DNA of 64,000 nucleotides, from NCBI RefSeq assembly GCF_033958435.1, contig NC_134144.1, forward strand, positions 11,092,010-11,156,009, read 5' to 3'. A model generated the notes under the pieces. That model did no database searches. It had not been told where the DNA came from and was given only the letters and a program-made list of their open reading frames with translations. Positions 23,875 through 34,748 of the stretch are shown here, in pieces. The translations under genes and the position numbers were made by a program. The DNA is from Carettochelys insculpta. Its lineage: Eukaryota; Chordata; Testudines; Carettochelyidae. How positions within the stretch are numbered: position 1 is the first letter of the stretch; the number at the start of each line of letters is the position of its first letter.

Positions 23875-24830
23875 AATACCCGAGGCAGGGCATAATGCTT
23901 GGCGAAGGTGTCATAGGATGACCAGGTCGCCGCTCTACAGATGTCTGTTAACGCGATGCCTTGAAGAAGGCTGTTGATGCCGCCACCGCCCTGGTGGCGT
24001 GAGCCCTGGGCGGGGCCAGCAAAGGAGTCTTTCGAAGTTCAAAGCACATTTTTATACAGGACACAATGTGCGTTGAAATTCTCCATGAAGAGAGACCTTC
24101 TCCCTTTGACCCGGGAGCGAGAGAGACTAGAAGCCTGTCCGTTTTCCGGAAGGACTTAGTTCTGTCTGTGTAGAAGGCCAACGCCCTCCTCATCTGGGAG
24201 ATGCAGGCGTGCCTCGCTGCTGGAGCTGTGAGGCTTCGGGTAAAATGAGGGTAAAACTATTGGCTCTTTAAGATTGGACTCCGAAGAGACTTTTGGAACA
24301 AAGGCTGGGTGCAGCCTTAAGGTTACCGCCTCCTTTGAGAACACTGTGCAGTGCGACGTTGCCATCACTGCCGCGAGCTCACTCACCTTGCGGGCTGACG
24401 TAGTTGCAAGCAGGAAGGTTGTTTTTATCGTAAGGAGACGTAGGGGAACTGTGGCTAATGGTGCAAAAGGTGGACCCGATAGCGTGCTGAGCACCAAGTC
24501 CAAATTCCATGATGGTGGAAGCAGTTTCCGAGGGGGGAGTGCAGGTTTACCAGCCCCTTCAAGGACCCGGTAACGATAGGATGGGCAAATACCGTGGGCC
24601 CTCCCTCTGTACGCCGAAAGGTTGATATAGCGGCGAGGTGGACCTTTAGCGAGGATAGAGAAAAACCCGCCTCTCTTGAGGTCCAATAAGCATTCTAGTA
24701 TTACAGGTATAGGAACGTCAAGGGGAGCTAACTGCTTGGCGGAACACCAGGCTGTGAATCGAGTCCATTTCTGCTTGCAAGTCCTCCTGGTGGAGGTCCT
24801 TCGGCTACATTCCAGGACTTGTTGTGCTCC
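23875..24830 (-). pseudogene. DIRS tyrosine recombinase
   Basis: Phage-integrase-like recombinase that inserts the circular DIRS DNA. Seen in order: STRRTCKQKWTRFTAWC (N-terminal core-binding part), PSWNLDLVLSTLSGPPFAPL, FLLATTSARKVSELAAV, RLHPAFVPKV, YTDRTKSFRKTDRLLVSL, the HATRAV motif (catalytic His and Arg), and CRAATWSSYDTFAKHYAL with the presumed catalytic Tyr. The downstream part is in another frame from the upstream part (break near 24160-24190) and has a stop near the SSWRIS region in the natural frame, so it is broken. Confidence 0.85.
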
Positions 24831-24869
24831 CTCCGTACATGTGCTCTTTAAGGAGCTGAGCCATGGATT

Positions 24870-26800
24870 AGCCATGCTTGTAGGTGCAGACCCTGAGGGT
24901 GTGGGTGCACTGTGGACCCTTGAGCCCGCGTGAGTAAGTCCGGCGCCACCGGTGCGGTGGGCGGTCTGACATGCGCAGAAGCAAGGGAAAACATTGCTGC
25001 CTATCCCAAGCAGGACTATGAGTATCATGTGAGCTCTCTCCCTTCTGGCTATGTGCAAGACCTTGCGGATAAGCGCTGCGGGGGAAACGCGTAAAGTAGG
25101 GAGCCCTTCCATGAAAACATGAATGCGTCCCCCAGGGACCCTCGCCCCACTCCTGGCCTGGAGCAGTATTGGGGGCACTTTTTTTTTTTGTACTGGGTGG
25201 CAAACAAATCGATCTGGGGAAAGCCCCCATGTACGAAAATGTGCTGTAGCAGATCGGAGCGGATCTGCCATTCGTGCGTGATTGCACAGAGCCTGCTCGG
25301 CTGATCTGCATTCACGTTGTGAGCACCCGGCAAGTGTGAGGCTTTCAACGTTATGTTGTTGGCGATGCACTGATTCCACGACCGGAGTGCTTCCGCACAT
25401 AGGGCACGGGATCGTGCTCCTCCTTGTTGATTGATGTAGAACATAATTGAGGTATTGTCAGTATTGAATCCTGACTACTTTGCCAGGTAGGTAATCTCGA
25501 AAATGTTTGCAGGCGTTGAACACTGCTCTGAGCTCCAGTATGGATATGTGCAGTGCCTGTTCCGCAGGGGACCATAGCCCTTGCGTTACCTTGTCGCCGA
25601 TGTGCGCTCCCCATCCCATGTGGGAGGCGTCGGTGGTAAGAAAAATAGAAATTTGTGGTTGGTGAAAAGGCACCCCCACTAGCAGATTCTCGGGGTTTTC
25701 CCACCACGCCAGGGATCTGCGCACCCCTGTTGTGGGCGACACCACCCTATGGACAGTGTGGGATGCCGGTTTGTAAACGCTCACCAGCCAATGCTACAGG
25801 CTTGACATGTGCAACCTGGCATTCTGTACCGCAAACATCGCTGCCGCCATATGGCCCAGCAGCTGTAGGCACGTTAAGACCAGCACCGTGGGGCTGTATG
25901 TAATGACTTTCACCAGCAAAATGATTGCGCGGAAACGAGCGTCGGGTAGGTACACCCCTGCTGTGATAGAGTTTCTGCGTGCCCCTATAAACTCTATATG
26001 TTGTGTGGGTTCAGACTTTGACTTTGCGAGGTTGATGACTAGACCCAGCGAAGAAACGTGTCCGCTGTGACGCGTATCATGTGTGAGACCTCTGCCTTCG
26101 AGGTCCCCTTTCAGCAGGCAGTCGCCCAGATCTGGGAAAAATAAACACCCCCTGTATGTGCAGGTAGGCTGACACCACTGCCAGGGTTTTGGTGAAGACT
26201 CTGGGGGCCGAGGAGAGGCCAAACGGAAGAACCCTGTGCTGGAAGCGCTCCTTGCTGACCGTGAAGCGGAGGAAGCGTCTGTGTGCCAGGTGGATTGTTA
26301 TGTGAAAGTAAGCATCTCGTAAGTCGAGTGCTGCAACCCAGTCTCCATCATCCAGTGCCGTGAGTATCAAAGCAACTGTGATCATCCGAAACCGTTGCTT
26401 GCACAAGTAACGGTTGAGGCCCCGAAGATCTAAGATGGGCCTCCAGTGTCCTGTTTTCTTCTCTGGTAGGAAGTAGCGTGAATAAAAACCTTCCCCTGGA
26501 ATTATTCCGGCACTCTTTCCACCACCCTTATGAACAGAAGGTGAGTCACCTTCTGCTTGAGCCTCGCCTCGTGGCAGCGCCCCTGAGGTGAGGCCTGGTG
26601 GGAGGCTTCGTCGTTGGAAGCGACTGGGAGGGGATCGCGTAACCCATGGCTATGATCTCCAGCACCCATATGTCTGTGGTGATCTTTTGCCATTGGGAGT
26701 GGAACGGTCTGAGGCGATGATGGAACATGAGATGAGAGTGGCATTGAGTGAGAGTATTGATAGTGCAGCCCCCGACACCCATCAAACTTGTCGCCTTTGA
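24870..26800 (-). pseudogene. DIRS reverse transcriptase and RNase H
   Basis: Several frames carry the pieces: WQKITTDIWVLEIIAMGYAI (about 26700), ALDLRDAYFHI and VLPFGLSSAPRVF (26230-26320), and the degenerate catalytic box FPDLGDCLLKG in place of YLDD (about 26140). RNase H follows with FLTTDASHMGWGAHIG and ISILELRAVFNAC (25530-25650), then HLPGAHNVNADQPSR, PQIDLFAT and LLYAFPP (25050-25330). At least three frameshifts and the altered catalytic box show it is dead. Confidence 0.88.
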
Positions 26801-26829
26801 GGCCTGACCTGAGGGCGTACGGCTTTGTT

Positions 26830-29800
26830 GAGAACGTCACCTAGGAGTTCTGTACTGTTGTCGCTATTGATAGCGCCCTTGGCCGTAGCCCCGTTGATAT
26901 TGAGCACGCTGTGGTTGTAAGCGTAGCGTCTTTGCTGAGGATAAAATTTTTCCCCTCCTGTATTGGGGAGTATAAATGTCCGAGGTTCTAAGTGTAGCTC
27001 TTGAGTCCTTACTGGAGTGAGGGACTGAGTCCGTTGAGTCTGCGAACAGGTTTTGTGTATCAAAGGGAAGGTCCACGATCTTCGCCTGTAGGTCCCTGGA
27101 GATACCCGATGTCTGGGGCCAGGATTCTCTACGCATGACCACTGCTGTAGACGTTGAATGTGCCGCCGTGTCCGCCACGTCCAGGGCAATCTGGGCTCCC
27201 GTCCGCGATGCTGCGTAGCCCTCTTGAACAATCGCCTTTAACACTGGCTGTTTGTCTTCCGGAAGTGAATCCATGAGGGGAGTAAGCCCGGAGTAATTAT
27301 CAAAATTATAGTTTGCTAGGTGTGCCCATAATTTGCCATTCTCAATCGTAGGATAGGAGAGGAATATACCTTCCTGCCAAACAGCTCTAGCTTCTTAGCA
27401 TCCTTGTCTGATCCCCCGATTTGTACTGAGAAGCCTTTGACCTCTGCTGGGACGACCCGACCACCAAAGAATTTGGTTGTGGGTGACTGAAGAGGAACTC
27501 CATGCCCTTTGCGGGGACGAAGTATTTCTTATCTGCTCTCTCATTCATAGGCGGAACAGAGGCCGGAGTCTGCCATATAGTAATGGCTGACTCCAGAATG
27601 GCTTCGTCCAGCGGAATAGCAATTTTGGATGAAGCTGGGGGTCACAAATTTTTCAGGAGTTTGTGATGTTTCTCCTGCACTTCTGCCGTTTGAATGTCAT
27701 GCGTGAAAGCCACCCTTTAAAACAGCTCCTAAAACTGTTTAAGGTCATCCAGGGGAGAGACATCCCCGGGGGCCATGGCCCCATCTGGGGAGGATGAGGA
27801 GGAACCCCTAAGGTAAACCTCCCTCGAACCCTCAGGTTCCTCCGGGCGATGACACACTTGCTCGCTGGAGGATTGTGAAGGAAAGTCGCGGGTTTCTAAA
27901 ATTAACTCCCCTTGAGACAACTGTGTTTCTGTCCCGATTGGGAGTGCCCACCGGGGTATTGAGCGGACGGGGGGCGGCGGGGGGGCCCTGTCCCTGGGTG
28001 CAGGCCTGTGGTTTGTCTGTGTCCAGCATGATAGGACGACCATGGCAGCATGGGCAAGGGTCCGGGGATGGAGACCTGGACCACTCACGGGGTGTGTACC
28101 CCCAATGTCTGGGAGAGCGAGACCTTGTAGCCAGACAAAATCTTCCCCTTACAAGCCAGCTTGCTCGTTGCCCCCCGCACTGAGGAGCACACAGGGCACG
28201 GAAATGGCTGCTGACAGCACAGTCTTTGATGCCCTCATTGAGGCCCAGATATGCTAGCTTATCGTGACCCTGAGAAGCAGAAAGTACAGCTAGAAGGCTA
28301 ACAGGCCAGACTGTCAACATGAGGCGGGGGGCACCCTCAGAAATCACCCCAGCTGGCATTGATCAATATGATGCACACACACAATCACCCAGAAGGGGAT
28401 GTGCCCCGCCCGCACAAAAGAATGTCCTGTACTCCTAAATTGCTTATCTCTTGTCTTACAAGTGCAAACTAAGTAGAAATGCCCTTGTAACAAACTGGCG
28501 TCACAAAGACAGACCAGTATGATCTGGCACCATAGATAAGAAAGAGAATACATAACCCAAAAGGGGTATAAAAGGTGGGTCCAGCAGAACTCTAACTTGG
28601 AGTGCATTCAACCAACTACCTGCTGGTCGGGTCAGGTGATTGCCTCCCGAGGTCCACAACTGGGGACGCCCAACCTCGTATTCGTCTTTCCGCGGAATTG
28701 AGTGACCGATCCGGCTTGGCTACGCTGGTATCGAGAGACGCAGAGAGGGTAAGATACACCCATGCTAGGTCTCTGACTTTTTTTGTGCACAGCTAAAGAA
28801 TTAGAGCTCTGTAACTAGATGTCATTGTGCCAAGATATCATTGTGTTAGATGGTAACAGATATCTTTGTATTAGATTGTAACGTAACTTGTTAACACTTG
28901 TACTTTGCTAGCATATTAGAAGTAAACAATAGCCTTTTGTAACCGCACGCTTATAACTGTAGCTTAAATAAACTTGTAACTAGTTAAGATCCAAGCCTAA
29001 CCATTTTGTTAACCCTTTTGTCACTGCAACACAGCTGGCACAACAAAAAGAACTTTAACCGTTTGGTTACTACAGCCTGGCCGTGGGTGAGTGTGCTAGG
29101 AGCTGCCTGCTCTAACAGTAAAACACTGGGTTGTTTAGGACCCAGGGGAGTACCTCACCGCACACTACCTGGCCACCGGCTAACAGACCTCCGCGACGAC
29201 ACCGATAGAGGTGAAACTGGCTTGTGATAGTACTCCAGGAGATCCAATCCCAGAAAATGGTGAAGGTGGCCCAAGCCATGGTGACATTGGTTGGAGGAAC
29301 GGAGAAGGAGGTGTTTTTTTTTTTTTTTTTCCCCTTTTTCCCCTGATGGGCCGGTGGAGACACAGGCCTTCATTGCGGCGTGTGTATCACAGGGGGAGGG
29401 CTTGGTGCTAACAGCAGCGCAGCCCTGTCCAGAGATGGACTGCGGTGCTGGGTTTTCGATGTTGCCTTGCCCCTCTGCTGCGGGGCCGGCACGGCCCCCT
29501 CCCCTGCCGGGAATCTCGGCCCCGCTGTAAGCGCCACGCTCGGCACCGTCAGCTGCGGTGCTGCGCGGGTATCCCCCTCCAGTGCCTGCAGGCTCTGTGC
29601 CTGGCACCCCTGTACCGCTGGTGCCGCGGGGGTCTGTGCCGCCTGTGACAGTGCCGCCGCCTGAGTATGCGGTCAGTAGCTGTGTGCTCCGCTCATCCTG
29701 CTCGCTGCAGATGCACGGCAAGGATCGAGCCAAGGAGAGTTCCCTCCATTTCTGCAGAGGGGGGCAGTGTTCAGAGCACAGTGAGAACGCAGCCGGGTAG
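26830..29800 (-). pseudogene. DIRS gag-like ORF1, interrupted by an LTR
   Basis: Structural protein of the DIRS element. The N-terminal part is at 29160-29733: a Pro/Gly/Thr-rich stretch, a Lys run, then HHGLGHLHHF, DLLEYYHKP and SVSSRRSVSRWPGS. It resumes after the 28126-29151 insertion with RSRSPRHWGYTPREWSRSPS, PDPCPCCHGRP, IPRWALPIGTE, LILETRDFPSQSSSEQV, then APGDVSPLDDLKQF. A later block (27274-26864) has IALDVADTAAHS and AKIVDLPFDTQNLFADSTDS, the part often annotated as LAP2-alpha-like. Frames shift near 27700, so it is broken. Confidence 0.85.
28126..29151 (+). mobile_element. Solo-LTR-like insertion in DIRS gag
   Basis: About 1.03 kb separates two gag segments that are contiguous in related DIRS proteins. 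It begins TGTAGCC and contains a TATA-like GGGTATAAAAGG (28563-28574) and a polyadenylation signal AATAAA (near 28966), all plus-strand. A 4-bp ACCT flanks both ends (28122-28125, 29152-29155), which is weak support. The right end does not finish in the canonical CA, so exact bounds or the class may be off. Confidence 0.55.
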
Positions 29801-30270
29801 CCTGTAATTCCCCCAGGCGTCGGATGCCTTCGCTATGCCCCACGGAGGCCAGCATAGCTTCACGGCATGACTCACGCTGTGTAAAACCTGAAGAGGCCAT
29901 TGTGGTGAGTCCTTTATCGTTAAGAGGGTACTTAGTACTTAATCTGTGCCTTTCCACCCCAAAGAGTGATCAGCGGCTTGTGGCAGCGGGCGGCCGAATG
30001 GCCTTCACGTCCGCTCTTTTCTTCTCCGCTCCTCTCTGTTTCCCTCTTTTTTTTTTTTTTTGCTGGTATTCTCTTTGTCTTTGCTTTCTCTCCTTTTTTT
30101 TTTTTTTTAAATAACCAAAAAACAACAAATCACACGTGGAAAAAAAAACCTCTAAGTAATCTGACTCTGGCCTTAGCCTGAGTGGATTCCGCCTGCAGCC
30201 GATAGCGGTTGGGAAGGAATTGGCGGGGACCGGATCATGCACGCGGCCGGAGGCGCGCAGGGGGGTGGCG

Positions 30271-30377
30271 CGCCGGCGCATGCGCGATCCAGGAGAAACT
30301 GCTATAAGATTTCTGATCTGCGGCGCCGGGCGAGCCCGACACCTATTGTGGAGCACCCACGGGGACCACTTGAAGAA
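30271..30377. repeat. DIRS right inverted terminal repeat
   Basis: Complement of the left repeat, ending CCGTGGG-type sequence then ACCACTTGAAGAA. The RTE frame resumes at AATCTAAAATAACGG. Confidence 0.8.
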
Positions 30378-32107
30378 GAATCTAAAATAACGGTATAATA
30401 TCACAAGGAAGTTAGCAGGTGCAAGACGGGCAGCAGATTGTCCCATGAAAGACAAGGATGGGAGAGTCTTGTCAAATCTAGCTGAACAACTTACTCGATG
30501 GAAAGAACATTTCGAGGATCTCTTAAACCGCCCAGCACCAATAGATCCACCAGACTTACCCTCAGCTCCAATACCACTACCAATAAATACAGACAGACCA
30601 ACTAAGGAGGAGATAAGGAAGGCCATTTATCTGCTGAAAAGTGGAAAAGCTCCAGGGCCAGACTGCATTCCCTCAGAAGCAGTGAAGGTGGACCTTGAAA
30701 CCTCCACAGACATGCTATACGAACTCTTTGGCAGAATATGGGACACCAAGGAAATACTATGAGACTGGAAACATGGACATATAATTAAAATACCCAAGAA
30801 AGGAAGTTTGAATGAATGCAGAAACTGGAGAGGTATCACTCTGCTGTCTATTCCTGGGCAAGTCTTTAACAGGATCCTGTTGGAGAGAATGAAAGCAGAG
30901 ATTGACAGGCTGTTGAGGGATGAACAAGCTGGTTTTCGGAGCGAGAGATCATGTGTAGACCAGATAACGACCTTGAGGATCATCATAGAACAGTCATTGG
31001 AATGGAACTCCCCACTGTATATAACTTTCATAGACCTTGAACAGACCTTTGATATTGTGGATAGAAATACACTGTGGAGACTGTTGCAGTATCATGGCAT
31101 TCCGCAGAAGATCATTAATCTCATTTGAGTCAATTACGAACCCTCCACTTGCCAGGTTGTACATTATGGCACTCTGACGGAATCTTTCACTGTCCGAACA
31201 GGTGTGAGACAGCGATGTCTACTCTCACCATTCCTTTTCCTTATAGTTATGGATTGGATTATGCTAAAAACAACAAGCGGACACCAGAGAGGTATTCAGT
31301 GGACCTTCTCTTGTCAATTAGAGGATATTGATTTTGCTGATGACAGTGCTCTCCTGGCACATTGGCATGAGCATATGGACAGCAAAGTTACAGCACTGGA
31401 TAGCGCTGCCTCAAAAGCAGGCCTGAAAATCAGTAGATGTAAAACTAGAACTATGAGGGTCAACCACACTAAGCAAGACAACACCACTTTAGGGGTAGAG
31501 ACCCTCGAAGACATAGAACAATTTACTTATCCTGGTAGTGTTGTGAATAAAGATGACCTAGACATCAAATCCAGGATTGGCAAAGCCACAGCAGCATTTC
31601 AAACTCTTGTGGCCAGTATGGAGATCACACAACATCTCTGTCGAAACAAAGCTGAGAATCTTCAATTCAAATGTAATGTTTGTCCTGCTGTATGCCTGTG
31701 AATCATGGCGCACCACAAAGTCCTCAACACACAAACTGCAGACGTTTTTGAATAGATGCCTGATGTACATATTACAAATAAGACGGCAAGACAAAGTCAC
31801 AAATGAACATCTGTGGACATGAACAGGGCAAGAGCCAGTCGGGATCCAAATAAAAAGGAGAAAATGGGGATGGTTGGGACATACTTTGAGGAAACCCCCA
31901 TCCAGCATTGTTTGATATGCCCTAAAATGGAATCCTCAGGGGAAATGCAGCCGAGGAAGACCCTGAATAACATGGAGGAGATCTACAGTCATGGAAGCAC
32001 AAGAACTGGGATATTCATGGGGCCAGATTGAAGCCATTGCCCAAGATAGAACCAGGTGGAGGAGCCTTGCGGATGACCTATGCCTCACTTGGGGTTCACG
32101 GGTTTAA
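30378..32107 (+). pseudogene. RTE ORF, reverse transcriptase half
   Basis: Resumes immediately after the DIRS with NLK, a stop, then RYNITRKLAGARRAADCPMK, continuing the linker cut at 23404. RT motifs: LLKSGKAPGPDCIPSEAV, NWRGITLLSIPG, DEQAGFRSERSCVDQI, YITFIDLEQTFDIVD, VRTGVRQRCLLSPFLF and the catalytic LEDIDFADDSALL. The tail has DIKSRIGKATAAF and, in another frame, YACESWRTTKS. Stops occur near 30761 and 31126 and a frameshift near 31700. The catalytic FADD is intact although the gene is dead. Confidence 0.9.
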
Positions 32108-32124
32108 CTAACTAGTATTACAAG

Positions 32125-33040
32125 GATGAGCAGCCCAGGTTCCAGGTAAACTTTTTATTATGCACAGAACTATGTACCCAAGGAGGCAAGAAACTACTGA
32201 CTATTCTACGTAATTGCAGCCTGTGAGTGCCTTGTGCTGGTCGTCTTTGTTTCTGCCCCAGCCATGCAGCGTGTGTCTAAGAAAACAAAGACTGTGTACA
32301 GAGCGAACAGAAGAGTGACAACTGAACACTTTATGGAGGATTTGCCTCAAAACACAACTTCCTTTTTAAAAATTTCCTGACTGAACTAAAACACGAGCAA
32401 ACTATTACAAATAAAATAACCGACAAGACGTCAGGTTACTTAAACAGAACTCTAACATGTCTCAATCAATCTCTTTGGGTGTTCCGCAGTCCTCCCAATC
32501 CACTGTACTGAAACACCTCTTTTGTAAAACCCTTGTTTGTAACAGACTCATGGTCAGTAACAGGCAGTTTACAAACTGCTCTAATTGTAAGTGAAGAGAG
32601 AGCAGACGTGTCTGTGCCAAGTTGTCACGTATCTTTGAGGGGATACTTAGATTCCTTAGTAAGAGTTCACCTTAATCAATGGCCAGAGCAGGAATAAGGT
32701 GACTCTTCCATCAATACAGCTTTCATGGACCAGTGCCATTCCTGCCATTCTCCTGCCAACAGCCCCTGTCAACACTAGTGCTTAAGTCGGCACAAGGTAC
32801 GTTGCTTAGGGGACGGCTAATTCACACTTATGTCAACACATGCTGTAGCACAGCCACAATCTTGGTCCTCTGTTTTTGTTTTACAGTTGAAAATTTTCAC
32901 ATCAGTTTTAAAGGCATTCTCTGCACTTCTGACATGTTACGCACCTATTTTCCATTACTTTTGCTGTCACTATTCAACGGTTGCCAAAAACCAACTTCTC
33001 TAGGCTCTCTTCTTAGATATGGTCATTCCCAAGTACCCTT
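32125..33040. other. intergenic or intronic sequence with a MITE scrap
   Basis: Mostly unrecognised. At 32763-32850 a fragment (CAACACTAGTGCTTAAGTCG, GGTACGTTGCTTAGGGG, ATTCACACTTATG) resembles one half of a Harbinger-type turtle MITE. Confidence 0.4.
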
Positions 33041-33049
33041 CATATATTG

Positions 33050-34690
33050 GATCTGATATTTTCCTTCTCCTCACATGAAGAGCCATAAACTGTATTTCCT
33101 GCAAGAACACTCCTGAGAGCTAATGAAAATGCCATTCTTACAGTAGGAGCGTGCAGGTGGGAATGGTTGCTTTTTAACTCCTTTGCTTCTTGCTTGTAGC
33201 ACTCCTTGAAACCTTTCGTCTTCAGCAATTTTTGTCTATGATTCATCCCATATGCTTGGAGATACAGCACAACACACTATGTTCACATGCATGTTCACTG
33301 TCTGCTCCAGGCTATATATTCTCAGAGCTAGTTCTCTTGTGAGTGTGTCTGCCTTTACTAGGTGGCACGAGTTGGAACTTCTGAGTCATATCAAACCTTA
33401 TCAAAAGCAGTCACTGTATCCTGGTGGTGCTCTCCAACCTCTTTTTGTGTAGTGGGTGGTTCGCAAAAATTTTTGTTTTGAAGCTCTGACTGTAGTGAAA
33501 CTCATGAAAGTCATATTCAGATTTACTTGATTCTTTGATTCATGAGGCAAGACCCTGCCAAAGGTCTGTCACTCTTCTAAAATGTGTTATTTTTGTTGTT
33601 TGAAATCGACAGTCTTATTCAATTGGGTACTAGCTCTGACAATTTATGGGACTGTCCCCACTCCTGATGCTCAATAGCAGTACTGACCCAAATTATTACA
33701 TCACCAATATACACTTTTATGCCTGCCAGACCCTCTAGCAAATGGCTCATTGTACGGTGAAATACTTTTAAGCCAAACATGTTCAGCCAAAAGCTGTCTG
33801 CCAAGTTATTTGTTGAGTGTGGAGATCTTGGAGTCCCCTGTGGTTAAGATGATCTGCCAAAATCCCATCGATACATCTCATTTGCTGAAGAATTTGGCTC
33901 CTGCCATTTCAGACAACAGTTTGCGTCTTTGTAGTTGCTTTTTGGCTCTTCACTTCTCCATATGATACTATCTGACATGATGTTTTTCAACTCCCCTTCC
34001 AGCCTCTCTTTTACGGTTCACGAGCTTTTCATGTGGCTTGCACCCCAGCTATGCATCTTCTCTTAGGATGTTGCATTTCCTGTGCATACACCTTTACATG
34101 ATCACAGCCATACTTGAATATCTAGTTCTATGTTACCTTTCTGGTCTCTATGGTAAACTATTTCTTAACAAGACCAAACATCTCCCAGGTGTATAGGCCA
34201 AAGTCTGATTGCTTGTCTTTGTACGTTATCACAAACTCTTCCTTATATTCTCCTTTAAGTACCAGTGTGCATTCTCCCAACACTGGAATTGTTCCTCCAT
34301 TGTAGTTGTTCAAAAGCACTTTTTAAACACCTGCTTTTCTGTACTTCTTATATCTTAACTTAATTTTCTGTTATCAGCTTTACTTGTGCCCCAGTGTCTA
34401 TCTTGCATCTCACATAAGTACCATTTATACATGTTTTAATTAGCCACTCTTGAGTATTCAGTCTCCTTCAACATTGTGCGTAAGAAGAGCTTTTTCTCTT
34501 CATTTAAGGAATCCTGCTCTGCACTCACCACATGCACTTTCTGGCTTTCTCTTTACATTTTTAGCAGAATGATTGGGTTTATTACAGTTTCTACATATTT
34601 GCCTGAATGCTGGGTATTTTCTATACACTTGCTAGTTTCCACATTGCTGGCATTGATTCCTGGTTTTAATTTGTCTGCCCTTGTAACCTT
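33050..34690 (-). pseudogene. Gypsy (Ty3) retrotransposon gag-pol remnant
   Basis: Heavily decayed pol on the minus strand. In order: a zinc-knuckle pair (NQCQQCGN and ICRNCNKPNHSAKNV, the last Cys lost) near 34560-34670; protease GTYVRCKIDTGAQVKLITEN with the DTGA active site at about 34360-34430; reverse transcriptase AGAKFFSK then DVSMGFWQII (about 33860) and VFHRTMSHLLEGLAGIK then VYIGDVIIW (YxDD decayed) near 33690-33770. A short ADTLTREL-like segment near 33350 fits the end of RNase H. Many stops and shifts; no LTR was identified. Confidence 0.8.
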
Positions 34691-34748
34691 TCCCTTGCTG
34701 GTTAAATTCTAATGCTCACATTTATGTGGTGTGTGCCTTGCTCTAGGC

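Larger units (their letters stand above)
23405..30377 (-). mobile_element. DIRS-type tyrosine-recombinase retrotransposon
   Basis: About 7 kb, inserted into the RTE. Inverted terminal repeats (about 23452-23550 against 30271-30366, sharing GTGGGTGCTCCACAATAGG and GATCGCGCATGCGCCGGCG) and an internal complementary region at 23675-23779 are the DIRS hallmarks. Order on the minus strand is gag, reverse transcriptase with RNase H, then tyrosine recombinase. No target duplication is seen, as expected for recombinase-mediated insertion; GAAG/GAAG occurs at both junctions. Inactivated by stops, frameshifts and an LTR insertion. Confidence 0.93.
21975..32111 (+). mobile_element. RTE-clade LINE, near full length, split by a DIRS element
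   Basis: Flanked by an exact 13-bp repeat CTAGTATTACAAG (21962-21974 and 32112-32124). Removing the DIRS insertion (23405-30377) leaves about 3.2 kb, normal for RTE. A 5' untranslated region of about 270 bp is followed by the endonuclease, a linker, the reverse transcriptase and a short 3' end. Several stops and at least one frameshift make it inactive. Confidence 0.9.
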
